Origin: Cognatundibacterium luofuense
GTDB taxonomy: Bacteria > Pseudomonadota > Gammaproteobacteria > Burkholderiales > Burkholderiaceae_D
Direction: 5' to 3'
NCBI RefSeq assembly: GCF_018139685.1
Contig: NZ_JAGSPN010000001.1
Coordinates: 62,001-126,000, forward strand
Length of the DNA: 64,000 nt
Below the pieces are notes generated by a model, which searched no databases, had not been told where the DNA came from, and saw nothing but the letters and a program-made list of their open reading frames with translations. The position numbers and the translations under genes are program-made. Each line of letters starts with the position of its first letter. Within the stretch, counting starts at the first letter, position 1. This document shows positions 46,697 to 56,564 of the stretch, one piece after another.

Positions 46697-48136
46697 TCAG
46701 CTTTGTTCCGGTTTCTGAAACAAAGCATAAAATAAGCCGTCATGTTCGTTGTGTGTATCGGACGTTTTTCCGGTTTCCGGCAGCAATTGTCCCGGCGCAT
46801 CCAGCCGGATTACCTGATGGCGTGCAGCGAATGCAGCGGCTTGCGCCTCTGATTCTGCAGGCCACACAGAGCAGGTCACCATCAGCATTTTTCCGCCCGG
46901 TGCCAGCATGCGCCATAAATTGTCGAGGATACGGGCAGATAAAGCGGCTAACTGGGCAGTATCTGTCTTACGGCGCAGCCAGCGGCTATCGGGGTGACGG
47001 CGTACGACGCCGGAGGCAGTACAGGGCACATCTGCCAGAATGCGGTCGTAAGGGCGCTGATCCCACCAGTCGCTGCGGCTGGCATCGCCACGCTGAACGC
47101 GGGCTTTCAGCTGCAATCGCTGTAAGTTGTCATGAACACGGGCCAGACGCACGGCGTCCGCATCCAGGGCGGTCAGATCCAGGTCGGCCAGTTCCAGTAA
47201 GTGACAGGTTTTTCCGCCGGGTGCCGCGCAGGCATCCAGTACCCGCATTCCATTCTGTACATCCAGCAAAGGTGCAGCCAGCTGGGCTGCTGCATCCTGC
47301 ACAGAACACATGCCTTCGGCAAAGCCCGGAATTTGCTGTACCGGTACCGGCCGCAGCAGTTTCAGTGCGGAAGGGCCTATTTTGACGGATTCCAGTCCGG
47401 CGGCAGCCAGTTGTTGCTGATAACTGTCACAGTCAGTCAGGCGCTGATTCACACGCAGCGTCATTGGTGGCTGGTGATTACCGGCTTCGAGTATGGTTTC
47501 CCATTGTGCAGGGTAAGCACTGCGAACCTGATCAACCCACCATTGCGGGTAATTCCAGCGCGCGGCCGGCTGCTTTACAACCAGGCGCATTAACTCGTCC
47601 TGCTCGCGCAGGAAGCGCCGTAATACGGCATTTACCATGCCTTTCGCAAACACCATATGACTGCTCGATGCTGCTGCGCTGACAGCCTGATCGACGACGA
47701 CAAACGGTTCGTAAGCCAGCTCCTGATCGCCTTCACGCATCAGCAGCGTAAGTGAGGCACACAGCAGTCCGTACAGCAGTACAGGTTCCGGCTTTTTGCT
47801 GGTCATAATCTGCAGTAAAGCTTCGGTACGTCCGAGCTGGCGCATACTGCGGTAAGCAATATCCTGAATGGCACCGCGTGCCTGCGGTGTTGCCTGCAAG
47901 CGAGTGAAAATATCGGTCAGCGCCTGCGGCAATGCCGTACCTTCCAGTACCGCTGCAATCGCCTGCGCAGCGCCGCTTAATGCATAGGCGAGCGAATCTG
48001 CGCGGACATCGGTGAGTTCCGGTGCCGGTTTTTCAGGCACAGACGGACGTGTACCGGCGTAAGGACGTGTCGCGGAACGCGTACGTTGCGGACGGGGAGA
48101 GGACAGGCTTAATGTTTTTCGCGTGGTATCTTGCAT
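46697..48136 (-). CDS. rsmB: 16S rRNA (cytosine-967-C5)-methyltransferase RsmB
   Basis: 479 residues. An N-terminal NusB-like RNA-binding domain (about 40-180) is followed by a Rossmann methyltransferase: SAM motif DACAAPGGKTCHLLEL, LADVPCTASGVVRRHPD with the Cys that releases product, and MLMVTCSVWPAESEAQ with the nucleophilic Cys. The first 35 residues are basic and low-complexity. It is upstream of DUF4390-ntrYX with a 66-base gap, an arrangement common in Burkholderiales. Confidence 0.94.
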   Translation of the reverse strand: MQDTTRKTLSLSSPRPQRTRSATRPYAGTRPSVPEKPAPELTDVRADSLAYALSGAAQAIAAVLEGTALPQALTDIFTRLQATPQARGAIQDIAYRSMRQLGRTEALLQIMTSKKPEPVLLYGLLCASLTLLMREGDQELAYEPFVVVDQAVSAAASSSHMVFAKGMVNAVLRRFLREQDELMRLVVKQPAARWNYPQWWVDQVRSAYPAQWETILEAGNHQPPMTLRVNQRLTDCDSYQQQLAAAGLESVKIGPSALKLLRPVPVQQIPGFAEGMCSVQDAAAQLAAPLLDVQNGMRVLDACAAPGGKTCHLLELADLDLTALDADAVRLARVHDNLQRLQLKARVQRGDASRSDWWDQRPYDRILADVPCTASGVVRRHPDSRWLRRKTDTAQLAALSARILDNLWRMLAPGGKMLMVTCSVWPAESEAQAAAFAARHQVIRLDAPGQLLPETGKTSDTHNEHDGLFYALFQKPEQS

Positions 48137-48332
48137 ACAATCTGACTGGGTGTTGACCGGTTTTACCGGAAAGTATCGTCGGAACAGCGGAACCGGTTTC
48201 CGGCGCGGGGCGCTAGTGTACCAGTGAGTTGCCTGCCGCTGCTATGAAAGACTGCGTTTCACTGCAGGAATAGCGGTGTTTCGTTTTTCTGTCCTGAACG
48301 GATCAGAACAGACCACTGCAGACCATTGCCGC

Positions 48333-49208
48333 TCAGGCGCGTTGCTGCAATGATGAGAAAACCTGCGACGACTGACGGGTAAGCCAGTGTCGTATGTCAG
48401 CCCATGCCGGGTTTGGCAATGGCTCATTCAGAATTTCGTGAAATGCTTCCGGATAACGGCAAACGCTGATCAGTTCCTGCGGAGCTGCAGCGGCAAAGGC
48501 TTTGCTGCCAGCCGGATCCACCAGTTTATCTGCTCCGGCAATCATCATTAAAACAGGTACTCGCAAACTTGACGCCTGCTGATGACAATCCCGTATGGCG
48601 ACCAGCATACTGCTTAACAAACGTGCAGAAATTTTATCGTGCACCAGCGGATCACGCTGATAAGCACGGATTACTTCCGGGTCATGGCATAAATGCGGTA
48701 GCGATAATCCGTTCGGCAGACCCAGTCCCGGTGCCAGTTTCAGTAAAAGACGAAGAACCGGTTGCCCCCAGAATGGCATATACAGCGCCAGTGCCGGAGC
48801 GGACAAGATTGCACCTGATACCGGCAATTCCGGTTCAGCCAGCAGGCGGCAGGTCAGCAAGCCACCCATACTGTGTCCGAACAGCATGGGTGGCGAAGGA
48901 AGTTGTTGCGCAAACTCCCTGATGATGCCTGCAGCATCTTCCAGCATCTGCGAATCTGACGGGGTATCGCCGCGCTGACCACCGGATTTACCGTGACCAC
49001 GGTGATCAAAGCAGCGCACTGAATAACCGAGTTCGCGAAAAAAACGTATTACCGTCAGATAACGTCCGCTGTGTTCACCAATACCATGCAGCAGCACGAT
49101 ACCCCGGTCATTGCTATCACCGCTGTAAGGTCCGGGATAGTCGGTGACATGCAGCGGAACGCTGTCAGCACAAAGATACTGATGCTGAATTGCCGCAGCC
49201 GGCTGCAT
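48333..49208 (-). CDS. Lysophospholipase/monoacylglycerol lipase-like hydrolase
   Basis: 291 residues. LHGIGEHSGRYLTVIRFF and CFDHRGHGKSGGQRG are typical of the PldB/monoacylglycerol-lipase family; the nucleophile Ser is in FGHSMGGLLTC, the Asp in IAGADKLVDP and the His in AFHEILNEP. No signal peptide. It likely acts on membrane-derived monoacylglycerols or lysophospholipids. Only three bases from the DUF1840 gene upstream, so transcribed with it. Confidence 0.88.
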   Translation of the reverse strand: MQPAAAIQHQYLCADSVPLHVTDYPGPYSGDSNDRGIVLLHGIGEHSGRYLTVIRFFRELGYSVRCFDHRGHGKSGGQRGDTPSDSQMLEDAAGIIREFAQQLPSPPMLFGHSMGGLLTCRLLAEPELPVSGAILSAPALALYMPFWGQPVLRLLLKLAPGLGLPNGLSLPHLCHDPEVIRAYQRDPLVHDKISARLLSSMLVAIRDCHQQASSLRVPVLMMIAGADKLVDPAGSKAFAAAAPQELISVCRYPEAFHEILNEPLPNPAWADIRHWLTRQSSQVFSSLQQRA

Positions 49209-49211
49209 GTT

Positions 49212-49556
49212 TCAGACTCCCCACAAGACTTCACGCTGCATTTTATGTGCCGCATGCAGCATTTCCAGAACAGGGTAGGCCCGGGTTGCGAAGCTGACCG
49301 GCTCAGGTTGTTCATGTTCGTTGTCGTCTGTTTCATCATTGTGATGTGCTTTCACATCACGGGTGACTTCATCCGATACAGGATGCATACGGCTGTCTGT
49401 AACGGCGGCTTCCAGTGTACGGATCGCATCCGGCAGTTCTGCCGGTGTGATAACGCCGCGGTCAACATCTTTATGTATCAGTTCCAGAATGCGGCGGGCA
49501 TGTTCTTTGTACATGGTTATTTCTGCTGCAGCTTTGGATTGAAATGTCACCAGCAT
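49212..49556 (-). CDS. DUF1840 family protein
   Basis: 114 residues, with GAGGAGG-like bases before the ATG. MLVTFQSKAAAEITMY, GVITPAELPDAIRTLEAAV and the C-terminal RAYPVLEMLHAAHKMQREVLWGV are the DUF1840 signature, a small betaproteobacterial protein of unknown function. The middle (about 60-85) is acidic and His-rich, a possible metal-binding or disordered linker. Coupled to the lipase-like gene. Confidence 0.88.
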   Translation of the reverse strand: MLVTFQSKAAAEITMYKEHARRILELIHKDVDRGVITPAELPDAIRTLEAAVTDSRMHPVSDEVTRDVKAHHNDETDDNEHEQPEPVSFATRAYPVLEMLHAAHKMQREVLWGV

Positions 49557-49724
49557 GGTAGGCCCTCCTCAAAAGATTCTGACTAAATGCGGTATCGGGC
49601 TGTTCAGCTGCAATCGCAGAATAAAAGACCGTCGCAGGGCGACGCTGAAGCACCGGTACCTGTGATCCATCATAATCCGTATTGTGTTAATTGGGGAGGG
49701 CGGTCTGTTGCCCTTTCCCACACC

Positions 49725-50267
49725 TTAGGGCTGCGCGGGAGGATTTTTGCTCAGATCGCGTGTAAAAGATTGCAAAAAATGATCGCTGACTGCGGTATCC
49801 AGCTGTTTAACAGGACCGGTGACCACAATCTGATACACGTAGTTATCCTGAATCAGGAAGCGCGCATGCATTGCAATATCGGTTCCCTGTGGTGTTTTTC
49901 CGGTAGCGCGGACAATTGTCCCCGGTGCGGTACCCGACGGAACTGTGGTCCCGATATTACTGAGCATTCCCTGTAACATGGCTTGCCACAGCAAGCCGGT
50001 TTGCTGTGCATCATGCGCTTCGATCCAGCCTACAGTGAAAGTCAGACCTTCTTCCGTGACACCGCGCATTTGCATCGTGCAGGGAATACCGGAAAGTACG
50101 ATGTCCCGTGATGCGCTGGCGGGTTTGCCCGGCATCATGATGCGAAAATGGCCGTCCGTATCGTGAATTTCCCGCCAGTTCAGCGATGGCTGGCATGCGC
50201 ATAAAACAAGCAGGGTCATTATCCCGACAAGCAAGCTGCGCAGGCGCATAAAGTGAATCTGGATCAT
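49725..50267 (-). CDS. Lipoprotein of unknown function
   Basis: 180 residues from the ATG at 50267 (AGGAAA five bases upstream); an ATG six codons later would also work. The signal SLLVGIMTLLVLCAC has a lipobox ending at Cys25. The mature domain is beta-rich (FRIMMPGKPASASRDIVLSGIPCTMQMRG; FTVGWIEAHDAQQTG; YVYQIVVTGPVKQLDTAVSDHFLQSF), like PsbP/YbaY-type outer-membrane lipoproteins that track small ligands. No specific family named. Ends in a Pro-rich tail. Confidence 0.75.
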   Translation of the reverse strand: MIQIHFMRLRSLLVGIMTLLVLCACQPSLNWREIHDTDGHFRIMMPGKPASASRDIVLSGIPCTMQMRGVTEEGLTFTVGWIEAHDAQQTGLLWQAMLQGMLSNIGTTVPSGTAPGTIVRATGKTPQGTDIAMHARFLIQDNYVYQIVVTGPVKQLDTAVSDHFLQSFTRDLSKNPPAQP

Positions 50268-50499
50268 TGTTTTCCTGTTTAACGTGAAAAGAACCGCCCG
50301 GATCAACAGCGTTGCGTTCAATCTGTATCAGAAACCGCAGTGAAAAACGGGAACAAAGCGGCTTGCACTCTTTCAAACAGATACCTTGCTGCTATCATCC
50401 CATATGGCAGAAGCAACAGTCACTGCATACATGTGTGTTCAGTTGTACAGATGTACCGGATTCACATTTTAAAGTACGTATTTTTACCGGATATCCATC

Positions 50500-50880
50500 A
50501 TGTTAAGTCTTTCGATGCGGACAGGAATTGTTTTGCTGATGTTGCTGGGCCTGACAGCCTGCGAGCGTATCGGGCTGGCAGATCCGGCAAAAGAAGCTGC
50601 GCGTAAAGAATCAGATGCCAAAGCAACAGGAAGCGCCTGCCGTCATGCCGGACGCGCAATTGAAGACTGTTATGCGCTGAATCCGGATGCCTCCCGTGCT
50701 GCCGTCTATGCAGGCTGGAAAGAAATGAATGATTACATGCGCGAAAACAAAATCGATGTCGTGAAGCCGGAAATCGCGCCGAACGAACCGCCGCCACCGA
50801 AGCCAGAGCCATCGGCAGAAGCATCCGAGTCCGCGTCTGCGTCCGCATCCGAATCAGCATCTGCGAAATCGAAAAAGTAA
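50500..50880 (+). CDS. Small lipoprotein with Ser/Ala/Glu repeat tail
   Basis: 126 residues. Signal peptide with lipobox LTAC (Cys21); an ATG at 50515 would shorten it by five residues. The core is charged and helical, with a Cys pair (SACRHAGRAIEDCYALNP) that could form a disulfide. The tail starts with a Pro-rich run, then alternates Ser, Ala and Glu, and ends in Lys. It precedes a GNAT gene by three bases, so the two are coupled. Function unknown. Confidence 0.75.
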   Translation: MLSLSMRTGIVLLMLLGLTACERIGLADPAKEAARKESDAKATGSACRHAGRAIEDCYALNPDASRAAVYAGWKEMNDYMRENKIDVVKPEIAPNEPPPPKPEPSAEASESASASASESASAKSKK

Positions 50881-50883
50881 GGC

Positions 50884-51417
50884 ATGTCTGTAAAGGAAAA
50901 CATCCCGGATCAGCGCATCCGGGCAATGCAGTCGAATGACGTCAGTGCGGTTTATTCTGTGCAGCAAGCCTGTTACGTCCCGCAGATGGTGGAATCCGCG
51001 GATCTGATTCTGCAGCGCTGGCAACATGTGGCAGATACGTCATGGGTCGCAGAGGATATGTCGGGTGTTGGCGCATATCTGGTTGCTTACCGTAGTCAGC
51101 GGAACAAAATTTCAGCACTTGGCGAAGCGTTTGTACATACTGTACCAGCGGATGTGCTGTATCTGCATGATATGGCGGTGCATCCACGCTGGCGCGGCGG
51201 CGGCGTCGCAGCGCGTTTGCTCGATCATGCGCATCAGTACGCACGAGCAAATCGTTTAACTGGCCTGGCGCTGGTGTCTGTACAGGATACACTGGCGTTC
51301 TGGCAAAAACTGGGTTTCGTACCGCAAATCCCGGACGATAGTCAGCAACGCTTACTGAGTACATATGCCGGGGCTGCACATTATTGCATTGCGCCGGTGC
51401 AGGATACTTCAGACTGA
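50884..51417 (+). CDS. GNAT-family acetyltransferase
   Basis: 177 residues. DMAVHPRWRGGGVAARLLDHAHQYARANRL is the acetyl-CoA binding signature (RxxGxG/A), with a C-terminal FWQKLGFVPQI strand. The N-terminal RAMQSNDVSAVYSVQQACYVPQMVES is the usual substrate-side helix pair. Substrate unknown. It starts three bases after the lipoprotein stop. Confidence 0.85.
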   Translation: MSVKENIPDQRIRAMQSNDVSAVYSVQQACYVPQMVESADLILQRWQHVADTSWVAEDMSGVGAYLVAYRSQRNKISALGEAFVHTVPADVLYLHDMAVHPRWRGGGVAARLLDHAHQYARANRLTGLALVSVQDTLAFWQKLGFVPQIPDDSQQRLLSTYAGAAHYCIAPVQDTSD

Positions 51418-51484
51418 CAAAGGCTCCGGTGAAAAGCCGGAACAGACAATCGCGATTAAAAAATGCTTGAACCCCGATAACTGA

Positions 51485-53674
51485 ATGATGAAATTAGCCG
51501 GATTACGAACCAGCCGTATCGCCAGAATCTTTGCAACAGGTCTGGTGCTGTCGATTATCGCCGGCACGGTGGTGTTCATCTGGACTTTACGTTTGCAGGA
51601 AATCGGTAAGTGGGAAAAGCAGGCAGACACTTACAGCGTAGTGCTGGCGGAAAACACATCTCAGCAAATGGATTTTGCCTACTCTGCAATTACCAGTATT
51701 GCAGAGAGAATTCAGGATCGCTGGAGCGTCAGCGCCGACTATCTGAGCGCTAAACTGGCGACCTATGATTTTCATTTGTTCCTGAAGGACAAAGTCGAAC
51801 TGTTTCCGGCGATTGATGTGATCTCTGTGCTGGATGTTAACGGTAATACGATCAGCACATCACGTCAGTTTCCTGCACCCGAATACTCTTTGTATGACCG
51901 CGATTACTTTCTGATGCAGAGAGATAACCCGACGCTTGGTATTTATCTCAGCAATCCTGTGCGCAGTAAATCCACCGGCAAATGGATGTTTTTCCTGAGT
52001 TACCGGCTGAATGGCAGTGACGGCGAATTTATCGGTGTGGTCATTCTGGGCTTGTCGCCGGAGTTTTACGCCAATTTCTATGAAAAACTCAGTATGAGTG
52101 GCCGGGCGACGATATCGCTGATGCGCACCGATTTCACCTATCTGGCACGCTGGCCTGAAAATGATGCTGTGATGGGCGAAAAAAATACCGCTGGCAGCGC
52201 GTTTCAACTGATACACGATAAAAATCAGCGATCCGGCGTGATTGTCAGCGATGGCGCTGCGCAGACAGAACAAAAGGCAGCCACAACTCAAATGGTTGCA
52301 GTGCAGTCACTGGAAAAATATCCGCTGATACTCAGCTTCGCAGTGGATGAAGATTTTTATCTGGAAGACTGGAAGAAAACGAGTTTTTCGATTGCTGGCG
52401 TTGCCGTCGGCGCGGTGATTGCCGTCATCATTGCATTTTATATGCTGATTAATCTGTTCCTGCAACGTGAACGCGATATGCAGGTCATGACGGACCTGAA
52501 ACGCGATGCCGACAAAATTAATCTGAAACAAAATGAATTGCTGATTAACCTGACGGAGCAGCAAAAAGCGATCAAGGAAAGTTCCGACCGCCTGCAGGCT
52601 ATTTTCCAGAATGCGGCGGACGGCATCGTTATGGTGGATGAAACCGGACAAGTTGAAGCAATGAATCCGGTCGCCATTGAATTGTTTGGCTTCGCCGAAA
52701 TGCATGCTGAAAATGTTGATGCATTGCGTATGGCATTTCCCGGTCAGGCAGAGTTGCTCGCAAATGCGATGAAGGAAAGTGATTTCCTGACTTCCGGTCG
52801 CGTGCGCCTTGAAGCGGAAACCACACGCCTGGACGGAACGCCTTTTCCGGCAGAATTTTCTATCAGCGAATATACGCTGGCAGGCAAACGCAAGCTGATT
52901 ATCATCGTGCGGGATATTTCCGAGCGCCGCAAAATTGAGCGGATGAAAAACGAATTTATTTCGACCGTCAGCCATGAGTTACGCACACCGCTGACGGCAA
53001 TTCGTGGTGCACTCGGCTTACTGGGCGGCGGTGCAGTCGCGGGCTTACCACCGGCCATGATGCCTTTGCTGAACATCGCGCAGAAAAACAGTGAGAGCCT
53101 GACCCGCCTGATTAATGATTTGCTCGACTTGCAGAAAATGGAAGCCGGCAAAATGGAATTTATCTACGAAGATTGTGCATTGTTTCCACTGCTGGAAATG
53201 GCAATTCAGCAAAATCAGGCACTGGCACAGAGTATGTCGGTTGAGCTGGTGATGGACACCGATGCTGGCATGGGCTCAGACAGCCTGCAGGAGCGCTGGC
53301 TCAGTGTTGACACCGGTCGCTTCCAGCAAGTGATGGCTAATCTGATTTCAAATGCCTGCAAATTTTCTCCGGAAGGTTCTCAGGTCAGGGTGTATGCACT
53401 GGCGTGGGCTGATCAGATGATACGGATTATTGTGGCCGACAGCGGTCCCGGCATTCCTGAAAATTTCCAGGAACGGATATTCAAAAAATTCTCTCAGGCA
53501 GATGCTTCCGATACCCGCAGTCAGAGTGGTACCGGGCTTGGACTGGCGATTTCGAAAATGATTGTGCGTCAGTTGCACGGAGATATCGGGTTTTATAATG
53601 CAACGCCGGCGGAAGGTGGCGGCGCACGGTTTTATGTCGATCTGCCGCTGGTGATTCCGCCGGATTTACGGTAA
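51485..53674 (+). CDS. Cache-PAS sensor histidine kinase
   Basis: 729 residues (a second Met follows the first). Membrane helix about 13-32, an extracytoplasmic double-Cache-like domain (about 45-290; YSLYDRDYFLMQRDNP), a second helix (VAVGAVIAVIIAFYMLINLFL), a coiled coil, PAS (about 365-480; RLQAIFQNAADGIVMVDETGQV), HisKA with His497 in SHELRTPLTAIRGALG, and HATPase_c with VMANLISNACKFSPEG and GPGIPENFQERIFKKFSQ. No receiver domain and no adjacent regulator gene, so it is an orphan kinase. Cache domains bind small organic ligands. Confidence 0.92.
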   Translation: MMKLAGLRTSRIARIFATGLVLSIIAGTVVFIWTLRLQEIGKWEKQADTYSVVLAENTSQQMDFAYSAITSIAERIQDRWSVSADYLSAKLATYDFHLFLKDKVELFPAIDVISVLDVNGNTISTSRQFPAPEYSLYDRDYFLMQRDNPTLGIYLSNPVRSKSTGKWMFFLSYRLNGSDGEFIGVVILGLSPEFYANFYEKLSMSGRATISLMRTDFTYLARWPENDAVMGEKNTAGSAFQLIHDKNQRSGVIVSDGAAQTEQKAATTQMVAVQSLEKYPLILSFAVDEDFYLEDWKKTSFSIAGVAVGAVIAVIIAFYMLINLFLQRERDMQVMTDLKRDADKINLKQNELLINLTEQQKAIKESSDRLQAIFQNAADGIVMVDETGQVEAMNPVAIELFGFAEMHAENVDALRMAFPGQAELLANAMKESDFLTSGRVRLEAETTRLDGTPFPAEFSISEYTLAGKRKLIIIVRDISERRKIERMKNEFISTVSHELRTPLTAIRGALGLLGGGAVAGLPPAMMPLLNIAQKNSESLTRLINDLLDLQKMEAGKMEFIYEDCALFPLLEMAIQQNQALAQSMSVELVMDTDAGMGSDSLQERWLSVDTGRFQQVMANLISNACKFSPEGSQVRVYALAWADQMIRIIVADSGPGIPENFQERIFKKFSQADASDTRSQSGTGLGLAISKMIVRQLHGDIGFYNATPAEGGGARFYVDLPLVIPPDLR

Positions 53675-53681
53675 GTCGTTA

Positions 53682-54878
53682 TCAGATCAGTTTTAAATCG
53701 CGCGGACGGACACCGCCGAAGACCTGCGATACCTGTGTTCCGGATAAGCCGTACATGCGTGCAAACAATCCACCCAGCACAGCACGGTATTCGTTCAGCA
53801 CAGGATAATCCCGGTTCTGAAACAGCGTGGATGCAGTCAGTTGTTGCTGATCACCCAGAATTTTTCCGCCATTCACGCTGCCACCCAGTACCCAGTAAAC
53901 CGAGCCGTGACCATGATCTGTTCCTCGTTTGCCATTCTCGCGGAAAGTACGCCCGAATTCGCTGATGACAACCACAGTGGTATTTTTCCACTGACCGCCC
54001 ATCTCATCACGGAAGGTTTGCAAACCTTTACCGAGTTCATCAAATTTGTTTGCCAGCGCGCCTTTGCTGCTGCCCTGATCAACATGGGTATCCCAGCCGC
54101 CGACGTCAATGAAGCCAAGCGCATATTTTTCGCGCATCAGGCGTGCGATGCGTTGCGCTTCCAGTGCAAAACCTTTCGTACTGATTGCGTTGCGGTTAGC
54201 CGAATTCATTTCTTCCTGTAACTCACGCATCACATCGGCACGTACATTAAAGCCTTCGTTGACGGCATCCTGCAGTCTACTTTTTGAATACATTTCACGA
54301 ATCAGATGACTTTGCCGCTGATCGATCTGCATTTTTGCAGGATTTTTCAGTGCCAAATTAGCGACTTTGGCGCCCCCCTGAAAAATCAGTGGTAACTGAT
54401 CTGTAAATGCCATACACGGCATAGTTTGCTGAGGCTGAATCAGTGCAGCCAGACGATTCAGAAATCCGGAATGAAAGTCCCGTTTTCCGTTCAATGCCTG
54501 CCCCAGTTCAATACTGTCCTGAGTCTCAAAGTGACTGCGTGATAAATCATCGGTGCCAGCAAAAGGAATAAAGCTCAGTTCTCCTTGCTGAAACAGAGGG
54601 AACATGGTTTCGCGCAATGCCGGATGCAGTCCCCAGTCAGTGTTCAGTACCAGCGCTGAATCAGGTTTGTCGGAAGGTCTGGGAATGGCAATATTCGGGC
54701 GAGATTCATAATAGAAGCTGCTGGAAACCGGCACCAGCAAATGACTGGCATCATAACCACCACGCAGAAAAACCAGCAAGAAACGCGGCTGATCTGCAGA
54801 TGCTGCCATTACGCTGCTACTGATGCCTGCAGTCGCTGCGAAAGCGCCCATTCCCTGCAAAAACTGACGTCTGTCCAT
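53682..54878 (-). CDS. DUF1501 protein with Tat signal
   Basis: 398 residues from the ATG at 54878 (AAGGAAGG upstream). DRRQFLQGMGAFAATAG is a Tat-type twin-arginine start, so the protein is exported folded. The body has FLLVFLRGGYDASHLLVP, VGGWDTHVDQG and VISEFGRTFRENGKRGTDHGHGS, the DUF1501 alkaline-phosphatase-superfamily pattern with metal-type Asp/His residues. It lies directly after a DUF1800 gene, and the two families are paired in many bacteria. Enzymatic role not established. Confidence 0.9.
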   Translation of the reverse strand: MDRRQFLQGMGAFAATAGISSSVMAASADQPRFLLVFLRGGYDASHLLVPVSSSFYYESRPNIAIPRPSDKPDSALVLNTDWGLHPALRETMFPLFQQGELSFIPFAGTDDLSRSHFETQDSIELGQALNGKRDFHSGFLNRLAALIQPQQTMPCMAFTDQLPLIFQGGAKVANLALKNPAKMQIDQRQSHLIREMYSKSRLQDAVNEGFNVRADVMRELQEEMNSANRNAISTKGFALEAQRIARLMREKYALGFIDVGGWDTHVDQGSSKGALANKFDELGKGLQTFRDEMGGQWKNTTVVVISEFGRTFRENGKRGTDHGHGSVYWVLGGSVNGGKILGDQQQLTASTLFQNRDYPVLNEYRAVLGGLFARMYGLSGTQVSQVFGGVRPRDLKLI

Positions 54879-54895
54879 GGTACGTTCCTTCCTTT

Positions 54896-56467
54896 TCAGC
54901 GATGCATCATTTCCGGCGATGCCAGAAACAGCAGATTCCATTCGGTCGTATTTTTCGCTTGTGCCAGCGCCTGCTGCGTTTCATTACTCAGAAAAGGCAT
55001 CATGTTTTTGATGCAACTGGCATTGGATAATGTCGGAGCCTGAAATTTCTCTGCGCTGCTCTGACCCTCAGCCCGGAACAGGTTGGCATTCCCGTTTGCC
55101 AGAATGCGTGCCAGATCGAAGCGCGTGCTCATTTGTCCCGCGCTGGACCATGCACTTTCAGCCAGTGAATAGCCATCCGGTGTCTGACGACCAAAATACG
55201 GTTGACCGAGCATATTCAGCCAGTTCAGCGCTGGCGCTGTATTCACAATATTGCTGCCGTCATAAGTCAGACGAAGTGCAGAGACAACATAGTGCAAAGG
55301 ATCTTTAAACTGTTTGCCGAGTGAACGAATAAATTCGTCGCTGTCAAACATGGTGCGCAGTGTGTAAGGAATGTCGCCGTCAGAGCGCAGAAAAGCAGAT
55401 GACATCGTGCTGATCAGCGCTTCGCCAGGCTGTGCGGAAACAAAAAACTGCGCCAGTTTTGTACTGACAAAACGTGCGGTCGCCGGATGACGGCTCAGCA
55501 TATCAATCACTTCATCCGTTTCGGAAAGGCCACGCCCGCGTATGGTATGGCCGAGTATTACCTTGTCGCCGAAATCATGTCGCTGCGGATGAAATTCGAA
55601 TAAGCCTTTTCGTACAAACAGCTTCGCTGCTTCCGGACGCAGTTTCGGTACTTCAGGATGGGCTTGCATGTTAACGCCCACACCGGTTAATACACGAGCC
55701 AGCTCCTGTACATCTTTTTGCGTATAACCACCATTGACACCCAGCGTATGGAGCTCAAGCAATTCGCGGGCATAATTCTCATTAATTTTATTAACAGCGT
55801 TATATTCATTATCCAGATAACGCAGCATCGCCGGATGATAGACCGTCGCACGTAACAAGTCGCGGAAATTGCCCAGTGCATGCGGCCGGATTGCACTTTC
55901 CTCGAAATCGCCGATCATGGCGCGGATATTGTGTTTGCCGGAAAAAATACTGAAATGATTCATCCAGAACCATGTCATTTGTTCCTGCAACTGGTTCGTT
56001 GAATATACAGCGCGCAGCAAGCTGCGTGACGCTGCTTCGCGTGCCAGCCGGTTCATTTCCTGCTGATATGCTTTGCGCAGTGTATCGTCCGTTCCTTTCT
56101 GGCGTTCGGATTCGACGCGTTGTGCTTCCATTTGCCGCACCAGGGCTTCAGCCGGTATTTTGCTGATGCTCATGCTGTCGATCTGTGCTTGTATCGGACC
56201 GGGCAGGATACTGTGCCGCGCCCGCAATTGCTGATCCAGATACCGGTCAGGCCCTACGGCGAGTACTTGCTGATAGGAGGAATAGTTTGCACCGAAACTC
56301 AGGCGGTTCAGCAGCAGATCCGTTCGTACATTGGATTGCGCAAAGACTTTTCCTGCCGGTGGCAGGCTGACTGTTTCTTGTTTAGGCGGGGTACTGCAGG
56401 CGGCCAGCAGGCAGAACAGACTAACTGACAGGCAGTGCTGAAATCGTAAGCGGTGAACCGGCAACAT
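54896..56467 (-). CDS. DUF1800 lipoprotein
   Basis: 523 residues from the ATG at 56467 with AGGAGC upstream. Lipobox LAAC (Cys24). DUF1800 hallmarks: LLNRLSFGANYSSYQQV, MTWFWMNHFSIF, NENYARELLELHTLGVNGG followed by YTQKDVQELARVLTG, and SWNWLNMLGQP-like C-terminal parts. Probably anchored to the outer membrane facing the periplasm, working with the Tat-exported DUF1501 protein 17 bases downstream. Biochemistry unknown; the pair has been linked to cell-surface polymer or fibre functions in some bacteria. Confidence 0.9.
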   Translation of the reverse strand: MLPVHRLRFQHCLSVSLFCLLAACSTPPKQETVSLPPAGKVFAQSNVRTDLLLNRLSFGANYSSYQQVLAVGPDRYLDQQLRARHSILPGPIQAQIDSMSISKIPAEALVRQMEAQRVESERQKGTDDTLRKAYQQEMNRLAREAASRSLLRAVYSTNQLQEQMTWFWMNHFSIFSGKHNIRAMIGDFEESAIRPHALGNFRDLLRATVYHPAMLRYLDNEYNAVNKINENYARELLELHTLGVNGGYTQKDVQELARVLTGVGVNMQAHPEVPKLRPEAAKLFVRKGLFEFHPQRHDFGDKVILGHTIRGRGLSETDEVIDMLSRHPATARFVSTKLAQFFVSAQPGEALISTMSSAFLRSDGDIPYTLRTMFDSDEFIRSLGKQFKDPLHYVVSALRLTYDGSNIVNTAPALNWLNMLGQPYFGRQTPDGYSLAESAWSSAGQMSTRFDLARILANGNANLFRAEGQSSAEKFQAPTLSNASCIKNMMPFLSNETQQALAQAKNTTEWNLLFLASPEMMHR

Positions 56468-56564
56468 GAATGCTCCTGAATGAAACTTCATGCCGGAGCA
56501 TACAATGAATTCTGCATAACGTGGATTGCAGAACCGGAAGATTTGTTCTATTCACGTAACACCA

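Noticed and set aside
46462-47385. 307-codon forward frame across DUF4390 and rsmB
   Set aside because: It spans two real reverse genes and the gap between them, and its translation is low-complexity Arg/Pro/Ser.
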